Source of the DNA: Bordetella sp. BOR01
GTDB lineage: Bacteria > Pseudomonadota > Gammaproteobacteria > Burkholderiales > Burkholderiaceae_B
Reading direction: 5' to 3'
DNA length: 64,000 nucleotides
NCBI RefSeq assembly: GCF_019218885.1
Contig: NZ_JAHUWT010000001.1
Coordinates: 248,001-312,000, forward strand
The stretch's first letter is position 1, and each line of letters begins with the position of its first letter. The notes under the pieces were generated by a model. The model was not told where the DNA came from, made no database searches, and saw only the letters and a list, made by a program, of their open reading frames with translations. The position numbers and the translations under genes are program-made. Of this stretch, positions 8,528-17,769 are shown in pieces.

Positions 8528-9351
8528 TGCAAACCGTAGTCCGTACCGCCCTGTTCGTGCCGGCCAGCCGGCCCGAGCGCATTCCGAAGGCGCTGGCCAG
8601 CGGCGCCGACACCGTCATCGTCGACCTCGAAGACGCGGTCGAGCATCTGGCCAAAGACAGCGCCCGCGAAGCATTGTGCGATTTCCTGGGCACCAACCCC
8701 GGCGTACGGCTCTGGGTACGGATCAACGACGCTTCCACGGCCTGGCACGATGACGACCTGAAGGCCTGCCGCAACCATCCTGGCGTGGCGGCCATCGTGC
8801 TGCCCAAGGCCGAGACCCAGGCGCACGTACGGCATGCCGCGCAAGCCGGCATCGATATCGTGCCCATCCTGGAAACCGCCGACGGCGTGCTGAATGCCGC
8901 CGAGATCGCCGCCACGCCCGGCGTGCAGCGGCTGGCCTTCGGCAGCCTCGATTACGGGCTCGACCTGGGCCTGACTTCCGACTCCGATGGCGCAGGGGTG
9001 GTGCTGGATCATGCCCGGGTGCAGGTGCTGCTGCGCAGCCGCTCGGCGGGGTTGGCGCCGGCGCTGGACGGGGTGTTTCCGGGTGTGCAAGACACTGCCG
9101 GCATGCAGGCAGCCGCGTGCCGCGCCCGCGACATGGGTTTTGGCGGCATGCTGTGCATTCATCCCGCCCAGGTGGGCATCATCCACCGCGCCTTTGCGCC
9201 GCCGGCAGCCGACCTGGAATGGGCGCGCCGCGTCGTGGCCGTGCACCGCGACAGCGGCGCGGGCACGTTCATGCTGGAAGGCAAGATGGTCGACGCGCCG
9301 GTCATCGCGCGTGCCCGGCAACTGCTGCAGCGCGCCGGGGAACAATCCTAG
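8527..9351 (+). CDS. HpcH/HpaI aldolase / CitE-like acyl-CoA lyase
   Basis: A 274-residue TIM-barrel lyase of the CitE branch. It shows LFVPASRPERIPKAL at the N-terminus, VIVDLEDAVE (metal-binding acid), VRINDAST, IVLPKAET, and PILETADGVLNA followed by LAFGSLDYGLDLGL, plus MLCIHPAQV, the usual C-terminal CoA-site motif. Relatives split citramalyl-CoA to acetyl-CoA and pyruvate, or malyl-CoA to acetyl-CoA and glyoxylate. The one-base-shifted overlap with the transferase stop implies coupling. As last gene of the operon it would deliver the carbon to central metabolism. Residue comparison alone does not separate citramalyl- from malyl-CoA specificity. Confidence 0.9.
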   Translation: MQTVVRTALFVPASRPERIPKALASGADTVIVDLEDAVEHLAKDSAREALCDFLGTNPGVRLWVRINDASTAWHDDDLKACRNHPGVAAIVLPKAETQAHVRHAAQAGIDIVPILETADGVLNAAEIAATPGVQRLAFGSLDYGLDLGLTSDSDGAGVVLDHARVQVLLRSRSAGLAPALDGVFPGVQDTAGMQAAACRARDMGFGGMLCIHPAQVGIIHRAFAPPAADLEWARRVVAVHRDSGAGTFMLEGKMVDAPVIARARQLLQRAGEQS

Positions 9352-9381
9352 GCGGTCCAGCCAGTTGGCACGCTATCGCCA

Positions 9382-9412
9382 GGTGTCAGGCTCCCGCAGG
9401 GTGCCTGACACC
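9382..9412. repeat. Hairpin repeat, first of an inverted pair
   Basis: GGTGTCAGGC (9382-9391) pairs exactly with GCCTGACACC (9403-9412). Read on the minus strand the inside is A-CCC-TGC-GGG-A, so the stem continues past one mismatch to a TGC triloop. It lies between convergent genes and could end transcription, although no T-run follows. Its sequence is the near reverse complement of the hairpin at 9442-9470. Confidence 0.8.
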
Positions 9413-9441
9413 CTACGACTGAGACAGTCTTGGCACACGAT

Positions 9442-9470
9442 GGTGTCAGGCACCTGCGGAGCCTGACACC
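9442..9470. repeat. Hairpin repeat, second of an inverted pair
   Basis: GGTGTCAGGC (9442-9451) and GCCTGACACC (9461-9470) form a perfect 10-bp stem. The inside reads A-CC-TGC-GG-A, the same design as the hairpin at 9382-9412 with one base pair fewer, in opposite orientation. The pair lies exactly at the border between the catabolic operon and the conserved folK block. REP-like dispersed repeats have this look. Confidence 0.8.
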
Positions 9471-9481
9471 TGACGGCGATC

Positions 9482-9967
9482 TCAATCGGGCAGTCGTTCG
9501 ATCGGCTGGTCGGCCAGTCGTGCCAGCAATGTTTGCAGCGGCCCCTGCGGCAGCACCAGTGCCGGCGCCAGTTCGCCCAGCGGGGCCAGCACGAAGGCGC
9601 GCTGGTGCATGCGCGGGTGGGGCAGCGTCAGGCGCGGCGTGTCCATCGCGGTATCGCCGTACAGCAGCAGGTCGAGGTCGAGCGTGCGCGGGGCGTTCTT
9701 GTAGGGGCGCAGGCGGCCGTGGCGGTTTTCCAGCGCCTGCAGCGCATCCAACAGCGCCAGCGGGGCCAAGGTCGTGTCGATGGCCGCGACCGCGTTGATG
9801 AAGTCGGGGCCGGCGGCATCGACCGGTGCGGTGCGATAAAAGCCGGAAGGCCGGCAGGCCACGATGCCCGGCGTGGCGGCCAGTTCATGCAGCACGGTGC
9901 GCAGGGTGGCCTGCGCGTTGCCCAGGTTGGCGCCCAAGCCCACGTAGGCGCGCACGGGCGATGTCAT
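9482..9967 (-). CDS. folK: 2-amino-4-hydroxy-6-hydroxymethyldihydropteridine pyrophosphokinase
   Basis: A 161-residue HPPK, the enzyme that transfers pyrophosphate from ATP to hydroxymethyl-dihydropterin in folate synthesis. Motifs are YVGLGANLGNAQATL at the N-terminus, FYRTAPVDAAGPDFINAVAAI, and RPYKNAPRTLDLDLLLYGD carrying the Mg-binding aspartates, then LPHPRMHQRAFVLAPL. Length is normal. The ATG at 9967 overlaps the stop of pcnB by four bases, which decides the start among longer in-frame options. It is the last gene of the minus-strand hda-HAD-pcnB-folK group; in many betaproteobacteria panB follows, but here the operon ends at a pair of hairpins. Confidence 0.95.
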   Translation of the reverse strand: MTSPVRAYVGLGANLGNAQATLRTVLHELAATPGIVACRPSGFYRTAPVDAAGPDFINAVAAIDTTLAPLALLDALQALENRHGRLRPYKNAPRTLDLDLLLYGDTAMDTPRLTLPHPRMHQRAFVLAPLGELAPALVLPQGPLQTLLARLADQPIERLPD

Positions 9968-11319
9968 TCGGTGGCGCGCGGCTCGGCGGGGCGGCGCGGG
10001 CGGCGGCGGCGCTTGCGCGGCGCGCTGGGTTCGGCCGGATCGCGCGGCAGGCGGGCCAATTCTTCGATCATGTCGGCGCGGGCGGCATCGTCGCCATTGG
10101 CCAGGTCCATCCACCACTGGGCCAGCACGCTGTCGAACTCGCCGGCGGCGGCGCGCAATTGCAGGAAATCGCAGGCAGCGCGAAAGCGCGGCTGTTCGAT
10201 CATGCGATAAATGGTCTTGCCCATGCGGCGCTCGAAGCGCGGTTGCATGAACCAGATTTCCCGCATGTCGGACGAGAATCGGCGCTGGATGGCCAGTTTT
10301 TCGGTTTGCTCGTCCAGCACCGAATCGGCCGCGCGCACCAGCGCGGGTACGCTGTGCTCGCCTTCGGCGCGAAACTGCTTCCAGCGCGATTCCACTTGCT
10401 GCCACAGCAGCGCCGCAAACAGGAAGCTGGGGCTGATGCTCTTGCCGGCGCGCACGCGCGAGTCGGTGCGTTCGAGCGCCAGTTCCACGAAATGTTCGCC
10501 GCCGGGCTGCTCCAGCACCACGTCCAGCAACGGCAGCATGCCGTGGTGCAGGCCGTCGGCGCGCAACTGGCGCAGGCAGTCCATGGCGTGGCCGCAGGTC
10601 AGCAGCTTGAGCATTTCGTCGAACAGGCGCGAGGCCGGCACGTTCTCGATCAGCGCGGCCATGGTGCCGATGGGCTTGCGGGTGTCGGGATCGATGCTGC
10701 CGTTCAGCTTGGCCGCGAAACGTACCGCGCGCAGCATGCGTACCGGATCTTCGCGGTAGCGCTGGACCGGGTCGCCAATGATGCGTACCTGGCGCTTTTT
10801 CAGGTCAGGCACGCCCTGGTGGTAGTCGATGACTTCTTCGGTGTGCGGATCGTAGAACAGCGCGTTCATGGTGAAATCGCGCCGCGCGGCGTCTTCTTCC
10901 TGGCTGCCGAACACGTTGTCGCGCAGGATGCGGCCGTGTTCGTCGGTTTCCTGGTCTTGCGAGGCAGGGGCGCGGAAGGTGGACGTTTCGATGATCTCTT
11001 GGCCGAACACCACGTGCACCAGCTGGAAGCGGCGGCCGATGATGCGGGCGCGGCGAAACAGCGGGCGGATCTGTTCGGGCGTGGCGTTGGTGGCCACGTC
11101 GAAATCCTTGGGCTCCAGGCCCACGATCAGGTCGCGCACGGCGCCGCCCACGATGTAGGCCTCGTAGCCGTGCTGGCGCAGCACTTCACACACCTTGATG
11201 GCATGGCGCGAGACGTTGCGACGGTCGATGCCGTGCTTGTCGCGCGCAATGCGCTGGGGTCCCCGGGTAGCCGGCGTGAACAGCCGGCTGACGAATTTTT
11301 TTATGGTGTCGGTGATCAT
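9964..11319 (-). CDS. pcnB: Poly(A) polymerase I
   Basis: A 451-residue class II nucleotidyltransferase that adds 3' poly(A) tails to RNA and so promotes decay. The catalytic block is GGAVRDLIVGLEPKDFDVATNATP (residues 58-81) with the metal-binding DFD at 72-74, followed by the RNA-binding neck and body (DPVQRYREDPVRMLRAVRFAAKL). The C-terminus is strongly basic (PRKRRRRPRRP), typical of PcnB rather than CCA-adding enzymes. The HAD gene ends one base upstream of its start (11320), so the two are tightly packed, and it overlaps folK downstream. Confidence 0.95.
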   Translation of the reverse strand: MITDTIKKFVSRLFTPATRGPQRIARDKHGIDRRNVSRHAIKVCEVLRQHGYEAYIVGGAVRDLIVGLEPKDFDVATNATPEQIRPLFRRARIIGRRFQLVHVVFGQEIIETSTFRAPASQDQETDEHGRILRDNVFGSQEEDAARRDFTMNALFYDPHTEEVIDYHQGVPDLKKRQVRIIGDPVQRYREDPVRMLRAVRFAAKLNGSIDPDTRKPIGTMAALIENVPASRLFDEMLKLLTCGHAMDCLRQLRADGLHHGMLPLLDVVLEQPGGEHFVELALERTDSRVRAGKSISPSFLFAALLWQQVESRWKQFRAEGEHSVPALVRAADSVLDEQTEKLAIQRRFSSDMREIWFMQPRFERRMGKTIYRMIEQPRFRAACDFLQLRAAAGEFDSVLAQWWMDLANGDDAARADMIEELARLPRDPAEPSAPRKRRRRPRRPAEPRATE

Positions 11320-12018
11320 TTAGGATTTGGCATCTTCCATGTGTTCGAACAAGTCGAGCACCTGCCAGCCGCGCGTGCGAGCGATCTCGCGCAGCGACGG
11401 GCTGGGATTGGCCGCCACCGGCCGGCTGACGGCCTCGAGCAGCGGTACATCGTTGATCGAATCGCTATAAAAGAACGATTCGGAGAAATCCGCAAGTGTC
11501 AGTTCCATGCCGGCCAGCCACTGGTTCACGCGCACCACCTTGCCTTCCTTGAAGCTGGGGGTGCCGTGGATGCGGCCGGTGTAGCGGCCGTTGCGGTATT
11601 CGGGGTCGGTGGCGATCAGGTGCGGCACGCCGAAGGCGCGCGCGATGGGCGCGGTGACGAAACTGTTGGTGGCCGTGACCAGGGCGCAAAGATCGCCGGC
11701 GGCAAGGTGCTGGTCGACCAGCCGCATGGCTTGCGGGGTGATATCGGGGCGCACGACCTGCGCCATGAATTCTTCGTGCCAGGCGGCCAGGTCGAATGGC
11801 GTATGCGCGGCCAGCAGGCCCAGCATGAATTCGGCGGCTTGCTCGGCAGTGAGCTGGCCCTGGTTGTAGCGCACCATCAGGTCGTCGTTGCGGCGGCGTG
11901 CTTCGTCTGGATCGCCGGCGCGCCCGGTGCGTGCCAGGAAGTCGGCCCACTGGTAGTCGCTGTCGAGCGGCAGCAGCGTGTGGTCCAGGTCGAACAGCGC
12001 GAGTCGTCGGGGCGTCAT
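11320..12018 (-). CDS. HAD-superfamily subfamily IB hydrolase (SerB-like phosphatase)
   Basis: A 232-residue HAD phosphatase. Motif I is LFDLDHTLL with the nucleophile Asp10 and acid Asp12, motif II the VTATNSF Thr region near residue 115, motif III Lys160, and motif IV DSIND (186-190). This matches the IB subfamily, which includes phosphoserine phosphatase and related small-phosphate phosphatases. Conserved betaproteobacterial neighbour of hda and pcnB. ATG 12018 overlaps the hda stop by four bases, which sets the start. The substrate is not evident. Confidence 0.92.
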   Translation of the reverse strand: MTPRRLALFDLDHTLLPLDSDYQWADFLARTGRAGDPDEARRRNDDLMVRYNQGQLTAEQAAEFMLGLLAAHTPFDLAAWHEEFMAQVVRPDITPQAMRLVDQHLAAGDLCALVTATNSFVTAPIARAFGVPHLIATDPEYRNGRYTGRIHGTPSFKEGKVVRVNQWLAGMELTLADFSESFFYSDSINDVPLLEAVSRPVAANPSPSLREIARTRGWQVLDLFEHMEDAKS

Positions 12019-12716
12019 GGAGTTTGTGTATCGGGGTCTGCCAGCATGGCGCGCAGCAGCGGAATGGTAATGGGCCGGCCAGTGGCCAGGGAATAGCGGT
12101 CTAGGGCATCGAGCAGGGCGGCAAGCTTGCGGATATCGCGTTCGCGATGCGTCAGCATCCACTGGATGACCTCGGGCGCCAGTTGCAGGCCACGGTCGGC
12201 GGCTTGCGCCGCCAGCGCGGCAAGCTTGTCGGCGTCGGACAGCGGTTCCAGGCGGAAGACCAGGTCCCAGCCCAGGCGGGTGCGCAGGTCTTCGCGCAAC
12301 GGCATGGACAGCGGGGCGCGGTCGCCAGCAACTGCCAAGGCGAATGCGCGGCTCGTGGCCGCGCATTCGCGCCACCGATTGTACAAGGCGAACAGGCCGG
12401 CCTGCCGCGATTCGTCCATGCGGTGCACGTCATCGACGGCCACCACCGGCGGCATGGGGGCGGCCGAGTCTGCGTCGGCCAGCTGGCGCAGGGCCTGGGG
12501 GCCTTGCGCGGCATCGATATAGGCCGCGCCGGCGGCCGCGGCCAGTCCGCGCAGCAGGTGGCTGCGCCCGCAGCCGGCGGCGCCCCACAAGTACAGCGCC
12601 CGGCCTGGCGCCAGCGCGCGCGCGGCGGCCAGCGCTTCGCCATTGGGGCCGGCAAGGTAGTTCTGCAGCGTGGGAGCGGGCGCGGGAAGTACGTCGAGCA
12701 GAAGCTGGCGATTCAT
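12015..12716 (-). CDS. hda: DnaA regulatory inactivator Hda
   Basis: A 233-residue AAA+ protein without a DNA-binding domain, related to the DnaA ATPase core. It begins MNRQLLLDVLPAP, where QLLLDV matches the beta-clamp-binding motif found at the N-terminus of Hda; with the loaded clamp, Hda triggers hydrolysis of DnaA-bound ATP and prevents over-initiation. The Walker A region is WGAAGCGRSHLL (residues 44-55), with Arg in place of Lys as in other Hda proteins; Walker B is VVAVDDVHRM, and LREDLRTRLGWDLVFRL provides the arginine-finger region. Choosing ATG 12716 keeps the clamp motif at the extreme N-terminus. First gene of the minus-strand group, divergent from purM. Confidence 0.94.
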   Translation of the reverse strand: MNRQLLLDVLPAPAPTLQNYLAGPNGEALAAARALAPGRALYLWGAAGCGRSHLLRGLAAAAGAAYIDAAQGPQALRQLADADSAAPMPPVVAVDDVHRMDESRQAGLFALYNRWRECAATSRAFALAVAGDRAPLSMPLREDLRTRLGWDLVFRLEPLSDADKLAALAAQAADRGLQLAPEVIQWMLTHRERDIRKLAALLDALDRYSLATGRPITIPLLRAMLADPDTQTP

Positions 12717-12792
12717 GGGTGAAGATCTGGATATGGCGGGGTGGCAAGGCCGTTGCGGGCCGGACTGCACGATAGCAAACGCCAGGGCATCG

Positions 12793-12798
12793 TAAAAT
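12793..12798 (+). promoter_or_regulatory. Possible -10 element for purM
   Basis: TAAAAT lies 55 bases before the purM ATG in the 137-bp gap between divergent hda and purM. It matches five of six -10 positions, but no good -35 box stands 16-18 bases upstream, so this is only a candidate. Confidence 0.25.
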
Positions 12799-12853
12799 GC
12801 TGGCGCGGCACCCCGTAAACCCTGCAATTGTTACATACCCCACGGTTTTTCTC

Positions 12854-13903
12854 ATGACTACTCAACCTTCCGCCCCCCTGACGTACCGCGACGCCGGCGT
12901 CGACATCGACGCGGGCGACGCCCTGGTCGACCGCATCAAGCCCTTGGCTGCGCGCACCATGCGTCCAGGCGTGCTGGCCGGCATCGGCGGGTTCGGCGCC
13001 TTGTTCCAGGTGCCCGGGAAGTACCGCGAGCCCGTGCTGGTATCGGGCACCGACGGCGTGGGCACCAAGCTGCGCCTGGCCTTCGAATGGAACCGCCATG
13101 ACACCGTGGGTGTCGACCTGGTCGCCATGAGCGTCAACGACATCCTGGTGCAGGGGGCCGAGCCGCTGTTCTTCCTGGACTACTTCGCTTGCGGCAAGCT
13201 GTCGGTGGACACGGCCGCTGCGGTGGTGGGTGGTATCGCGCACGGCTGCGAACTATCCGGCTGCGCGCTGATCGGCGGCGAAACTGCCGAAATGCCCGGC
13301 ATGTATCCCGACGGCGAATACGACCTGGCCGGTTTCGCGGTGGGCGCGGTGGAAAAGTCGTCCATCCTGGACGGCAAGTCGATCCAGCCGGGCGACGTCG
13401 TGCTGGGCCTGGCGTCCAGCGGCGCGCATTCCAACGGCTATTCGCTGGTGCGCAAGATCCTGGAACGCGCCGGCGCGCGTCCCGACCAGGATTTCCACGG
13501 CCAGCCGCTGGTCGACGTGGTGATGGCGCCCACGCGTATCTACGTGAAGCAGGTGCTGGCCGCGCTGGCCGACCATATGGGTGGCATCAAGGGCCTGGCG
13601 CACATCACGGGCGGCGGCTTGCTGGACAACGTGCCACGTATCCTGCAACCCGGCCTGTCGGCCCGCTTGCATCGCGACGCCTGGCAAATGCCGCAATTGT
13701 TCCAATGGCTGCAGCAGCAAGGCGGCGTGGCCGACACCGAAATGCACCGCGTCTTCAACTGCGGCATCGGCATGGTGATCGTGGTGGACGCGGCCCAGGC
13801 CGACGCCATCGCCGCTACGTTGACGACGCAAGGGGAAACCGTCAGCCGGATTGGCGAGATCGTGGCGCAAGGGGATGGCGAGGCGCAGACGGTCGTCGTC
13901 TAG
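12854..13903 (+). CDS. purM: Phosphoribosylformylglycinamidine cyclo-ligase (AIR synthetase)
   Basis: A 349-residue PurM, the fifth step of purine synthesis (FGAM + ATP to AIR). Family landmarks are [21 protein letters not shown] at the N-terminus, [26 protein letters not shown], the catalytic/nucleotide region [32 protein letters not shown] and [15 protein letters not shown]. The ATG at 12854 starts the canonical N-terminus, and the extra upstream codons show no family similarity. It stands alone on the plus strand between hda and miaA, an arrangement common in the Bordetella group. Confidence 0.96.
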   Translation: MTTQPSAPLTYRDAGVDIDAGDALVDRIKPLAARTMRPGVLAGIGGFGALFQVPGKYREPVLVSGTDGVGTKLRLAFEWNRHDTVGVDLVAMSVNDILVQGAEPLFFLDYFACGKLSVDTAAAVVGGIAHGCELSGCALIGGETAEMPGMYPDGEYDLAGFAVGAVEKSSILDGKSIQPGDVVLGLASSGAHSNGYSLVRKILERAGARPDQDFHGQPLVDVVMAPTRIYVKQVLAALADHMGGIKGLAHITGGGLLDNVPRILQPGLSARLHRDAWQMPQLFQWLQQQGGVADTEMHRVFNCGIGMVIVVDAAQADAIAATLTTQGETVSRIGEIVAQGDGEAQTVVV

Positions 13904-14009
13904 ACGCCGTCGTTGCCAGGTGGCAGACGCCTGGCATGGCTGATGCAGCCCTGGCTGGCCAGGCGCTGCTGGTGTCGGCGCCGCTGCATGCCTGCCTGTC
14001 GTCGGCGTT

Positions 14010-14954
14010 TTATTTTTCCAGCAGCGCGGCCACGGCATCGACTGTGTGTGGCACGGCGTCGCCGGACAGGCAATCTATTACCCGCCGTTCGGGCTGCGCG
14101 CGCAGCCAGGTGAGTTGCCGCTTGGCCAACTGCCGGGTTGCCGCGATGGCCTGCTCGCGTGCGGTGTCCAGATCGACCGTGCCGTCCAGGTGCGCCCACA
14201 TCTGCCGGTAGCCCACGCAGCGCACTGACGGCAGGCCGGGATGCAGGTCGCGGCGGGCGTGCAGGGCGCGGACTTCGTCCAGCAGGCCGCCGGCCAGCAT
14301 GGCATCGAAGCGCTGTTCGATGCGGGCATGCAGGGCGGCGCGGTCGCTGGGTTCCAGGCTCAAGGTGATGTAGCGGTGGCTGGTGGGCGGGTCCGAGGGG
14401 CGTTGCGCCTGCAGCAGCGCCGACATCGGCTGCCCGCTGAGCATGCAGATTTCCAGCGCGCGCTGGATGCGCTGGCTGTCGTTGGGGGCCAGCCGCGCGG
14501 CGGTGGCGGGGTCCAGTTGCGCCAGTTCGGCGTGCAGGGCGGGCCAGCCCAGGCGGGCGGCGCGGGCTTCCAGTTCGGCGCGCAGGGCAGGGTCGGCCTG
14601 CGGCAGGTCGTCCAGCCCCTCGCGCAGCGCCTTGTAGTAAAGCATGGTGCCGCCTGCCAGCAGCGGCATGCGGCCGCGTGCGCGGATGGCGTCGATCAGG
14701 CGTAGCGCATCGGTGCGGAATTCGGCGGCCGAATAAGACTGCGCGGGATCGCGGATGTCCAGCAGGTGCTGCGGCACGCGCGCCTGTTCGGCAGGCGAGG
14801 GCTTGGCCGTGCCGATGTCCATGCCCCGGTAGATCGTGGCGGAATCGACGTTGATCACTTCCAGCGGCCAGCGCTGCGCCAGGGCCAGCGTGGCGGCGCT
14901 TTTGCCGGCCGCGGTGGGGCCGGCCAGGCAGAGAATGGGCGGGGCGGAACTCAT
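14010..14954 (-). CDS. miaA: tRNA dimethylallyltransferase
   Basis: A 314-residue MiaA, which adds the dimethylallyl group to A37 of tRNAs reading UNN codons. The P-loop is GPTAAGKS (residues 12-19); further motifs are [32 protein letters not shown] and the C-terminal [13 protein letters not shown] and [16 protein letters not shown] 14954 directly precedes the P-loop strand at normal family spacing; the upstream extension in frame overlaps mutL and is not family-like. It follows mutL after a 46-base gap, the classic mutL-miaA pair. Its T-rich 3' end may double as a stop signal for purM. Confidence 0.96.
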   Translation of the reverse strand: MSSAPPILCLAGPTAAGKSAATLALAQRWPLEVINVDSATIYRGMDIGTAKPSPAEQARVPQHLLDIRDPAQSYSAAEFRTDALRLIDAIRARGRMPLLAGGTMLYYKALREGLDDLPQADPALRAELEARAARLGWPALHAELAQLDPATAARLAPNDSQRIQRALEICMLSGQPMSALLQAQRPSDPPTSHRYITLSLEPSDRAALHARIEQRFDAMLAGGLLDEVRALHARRDLHPGLPSVRCVGYRQMWAHLDGTVDLDTAREQAIAATRQLAKRQLTWLRAQPERRVIDCLSGDAVPHTVDAVAALLEK

Positions 14955-15000
14955 GCCGGCAGGGGCGCGGCGTGCCCGCGGGGCGATACGCGCATGATGG

Positions 15001-16935
15001 CTACTGCCCGCGCAGGAAGAGCTTGTCCAGATCGGATACCGACCATTGCACCCAGGTGGGGCGGCCATGGTTGCACTGGTCGGCGCGCTCGGTGATTTCC
15101 ATCTGGCGCAGCAGCGCATTCATTTCTTCGATGTTCAGGCGCCGGTTGGCGCGTACCGAGCCATGGCAGGCCATGGTGGACAACAGCTCGTTGCGCTGCT
15201 CGGTCAGCAGGCGCGACACGCCCACCGAGCCCAGGTCGCGCAGCACGGCGCGCGCCATGGTCTCGATGTCGCCGCGCGCCAGCAATGCCGGCACCGAACG
15301 TACCGCGATCGAGCTGGGGCCGGCCGGACGCAAGTCGAAGCCCAGTCCGGCCAGTTGTTCCTGATGCTCTTCGGCCAGGGCCACGTCTTTTTCCTGGGCG
15401 TGAAAGACCACTGGCACCAGCAGGTCCTGGCGCGGCAGGTCGCGGGCGTCCAGGGCCCGCTTCAGTTGTTCGTAGACCACTCGTTCGTGCGCGGCATGCA
15501 TGTCTACCAGCACCAGGCCACGCCGGTTCTGGGCCAGGATGTAGATGCCGTGCAACTGTGCCAGCGCCATGCCCAACGGGTGTTCTTCATCGGCAGGCAG
15601 GCTGGCCGGGTAGGCGGGGCCGGGTTCGCGCAGTGTCGCGGCAGGCGCGGCTGCCGCGTTGTCCAGCGGCCGGTAAAGCGAACGCCAGTCGGCGGCGGGA
15701 ATACCGGCCGGCTCGGCGTGCAGGCGGAACGGCACCTGTGTATGAGGCCGCACGGCACGGTCGGGCGCAGAGGTTGCCGTGCCGGGCCCGGCCAGGGCAG
15801 CGCGGCCGTCGGTGGAGGCGGTGCGCACGGCGGCATCCGCCAGGGCGGGTGTTTCGCCGGCCGAGGTGCCCGGCAGCGTATCTGGCGCCACGCCGGCCGC
15901 GGCGGGCACGGCCGAGGCGCCGCCGGTCTGCGCCAGCGCTTGCCCGACCACTTGCGATACGAACCGGTGCACGGCGCCGCTGTCGCGAAAGCGCACTTCG
16001 TGCTTGGCGGGATGCACGTTGACGTCTACCGCGCCGGGGTCGATGTCCAGGTACAGCACATAGGCAGGCTGGCGGTCGCCATGCAGCACGTCGGCATAGG
16101 CGGCGCGCAGCGCGTGGCTGACGGTGCGGTCGCGCACGTAGCGGCCGTTGACGTACAGGTATTGGCGGTCGGCGCGCGCACGGGCGGCAGTGGGGCGCGT
16201 GATCATGCCCGACAGGCCGATGGCGCCTGCCGAGGCGTCTACCGGCAGGCCGTGCTCGGCGAACTCGGCGCCCAGCACGTCGCGGATGCGCTGCCCCGGA
16301 TCGGCCGGCAGCCACTGGCGCTGCGCGCGGTCGTGATGGAACAGGCGGAAGGCAATATCGGGATGGGCCAGGGCGATGCGCTCCATGGCATCCACGCAAT
16401 GGCCGAATTCGGTGGCCTCGGCGCGCAGGAACTTGCGGCGCGCGGGCACCGCATCGAACAACTGGCGCACGTCGACCGTGGTGCCCGGCGGGCCGGACGC
16501 CGGCGCCACTTGCAGGCTGCCGCCGTCGATCTGCCAGGCATGATCGCCCTGGCGGGTGCGCGATATCAGCGTGACCCGGGCCACCGATGCGATCGAGGCG
16601 AGCGCTTCGCCGCGAAACCCCATCGACGCCACCGATTCCAGCTCGCCCAGCGAGCGGATCTTGCTGGTGGCATGGCGCGCCAGGGCCAGCGGCAATTCTT
16701 CGGGCGGAATGCCCGCGCCGTCGTCGGATACGGCAATGCGCCGGATGCCGCCGCCTTCCAGGCGCACCTCGATGGCGCGGGCGCCGGCATCGATGGCGTT
16801 CTCGAGCACTTCTTTCAGCACGGATGCCGGCCGTTCGATGACCTCGCCCGCGGCGATCTGGCTGATCAGCAGGTCGGGCAGGGCGGCGATGGCGCGGCGT
16901 TCGGACATGGCAGGCGGCTGGATGGAATCTGGCAT
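15001..16935 (-). CDS. mutL: DNA mismatch repair protein MutL
   Basis: A 644-residue MutL, the ATPase linking MutS mismatch recognition to downstream nicking and excision. The GHKL ATPase domain has ENAIDAG (residues 45-51), [11 protein letters not shown] and [11 protein letters not shown] proline/alanine-rich linker spans roughly residues 335-435, and the C-terminal dimerisation domain ends with [12 protein letters not shown] and [12 protein letters not shown] do not see a clear DQHAxxExxxE endonuclease motif; the equivalent region reads [15 protein letters not shown], which is close to it and worth aligning, since many betaproteobacterial MutL proteins keep the endonuclease site. Start is either 16935 or ATG 16908 (MSERR). 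Confidence 0.96.
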   Translation of the reverse strand: MPDSIQPPAMSERRAIAALPDLLISQIAAGEVIERPASVLKEVLENAIDAGARAIEVRLEGGGIRRIAVSDDGAGIPPEELPLALARHATSKIRSLGELESVASMGFRGEALASIASVARVTLISRTRQGDHAWQIDGGSLQVAPASGPPGTTVDVRQLFDAVPARRKFLRAEATEFGHCVDAMERIALAHPDIAFRLFHHDRAQRQWLPADPGQRIRDVLGAEFAEHGLPVDASAGAIGLSGMITRPTAARARADRQYLYVNGRYVRDRTVSHALRAAYADVLHGDRQPAYVLYLDIDPGAVDVNVHPAKHEVRFRDSGAVHRFVSQVVGQALAQTGGASAVPAAAGVAPDTLPGTSAGETPALADAAVRTASTDGRAALAGPGTATSAPDRAVRPHTQVPFRLHAEPAGIPAADWRSLYRPLDNAAAAPAATLREPGPAYPASLPADEEHPLGMALAQLHGIYILAQNRRGLVLVDMHAAHERVVYEQLKRALDARDLPRQDLLVPVVFHAQEKDVALAEEHQEQLAGLGFDLRPAGPSSIAVRSVPALLARGDIETMARAVLRDLGSVGVSRLLTEQRNELLSTMACHGSVRANRRLNIEEMNALLRQMEITERADQCNHGRPTWVQWSVSDLDKLFLRGQ

Positions 16936-16997
16936 GTGATGATTTTAGCCCCAGGCGGCATGGCCCCCGGCACCGACAGCGTGCCGCGCCGGTGCGC

Positions 16998-17003
16998 TAT
17001 AGT
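16998..17003 (+). promoter_or_regulatory. Possible -10 element for the DedA gene
   Basis: TATAGT lies 94 bases before the DedA start in the mutL-dedA divergent gap and matches five of six -10 positions. No clear -35 box precedes it. The gap otherwise holds no feature I can name. Confidence 0.25.
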
Positions 17004-17096
17004 CGAAGCCGGTTCGCGTCGGATAAACAGGGCGGCGTGCCATGCCGATCACCGCGCGCGACGCGGCGCCCGCCACGCTATTCACACGGTTATTGC

Positions 17097-17753
17097 ATGC
17101 TCGAATTTTTCCAGATGGTGTTGCATATCGACCAGACGCTGGGAGTCTGGGTCGAACAATATGGGGCATGGGTCTACCTGGTCCTGTTCTTGATCATCTT
17201 CGCCGAGACCGGGCTGGTGGTGCTGCCTTTCCTGCCGGGCGATTCGCTGCTGTTCATCGCGGGCGCTTTCGGCGCCACCGGCAGCCTGGACCCGGTACTG
17301 CTGGGCGTGCTGCTGATCGTGGCGGCCGTTACGGGCAACACCGTCAACTATGCCATCGGCCGCTACATCGGGCCGCGCGTGTTCACCATGAATGTGCGCT
17401 TCCTGGACCGTGCGGCGCTGCTGCGCACGCACATGTTCTATGAAAAGCATGGCGGCAAGACCATCGTGATGTCGCGCTTCCTGCCCATTTTCCGCACCTT
17501 TGCGCCGTTCGTGGCCGGCGTGGCCGAAATGAACGTACTGCGCTTCCAGTTGTTCAACGTCAGCGGGGCGGTGCTGTGGGTGGCCAGCCTGATCACGGCG
17601 GGTTATTTCTTCGGCAATATCCCGCTGGTGAAAGAGCACCTGAACACTATCGTGCTGCTGGGGCTGGCGGCCGCCATCGTGCCGCTGGCCGTGGCGGGGC
17701 TGGTGAAACTGGTGCGCGGGCGCCGGCGGGGCGGCAGCGGCCCGCAGCCCTGA
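17097..17753 (+). CDS. DedA-family inner-membrane protein
   Basis: A 218-residue polytopic protein of the DedA/SNARE-associated family, which includes undecaprenyl phosphate and lipid flippases and proteins needed for envelope homeostasis. Hydrophobic segments lie near residues 20-65, 65-85, 135-165 and 175-200. Family motifs are ETGLVVLPFLPGDSLLFIAGAFG, GNTVNYAIGRYIGPRVF and SRFLPIFRTFAPFVAGVAEM, the last carrying the conserved arginines. The ATG at 17097 starts the conserved N-terminus; a longer in-frame start at 16992 has no family similarity. Single gene, convergent with the VOC gene. Confidence 0.92.
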   Translation: MLEFFQMVLHIDQTLGVWVEQYGAWVYLVLFLIIFAETGLVVLPFLPGDSLLFIAGAFGATGSLDPVLLGVLLIVAAVTGNTVNYAIGRYIGPRVFTMNVRFLDRAALLRTHMFYEKHGGKTIVMSRFLPIFRTFAPFVAGVAEMNVLRFQLFNVSGAVLWVASLITAGYFFGNIPLVKEHLNTIVLLGLAAAIVPLAVAGLVKLVRGRRRGGSGPQP

Positions 17754-17769
17754 GCGCGGCCGCTGCCGG

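Noticed and set aside
13979-14018. CGCCG...CGGCG followed by TTTTATTTTT as a terminator for purM
   Set aside because: The stem is only five base pairs with a 19-base loop and the T-run lies inside the convergent miaA gene; possible but not strong enough to list.
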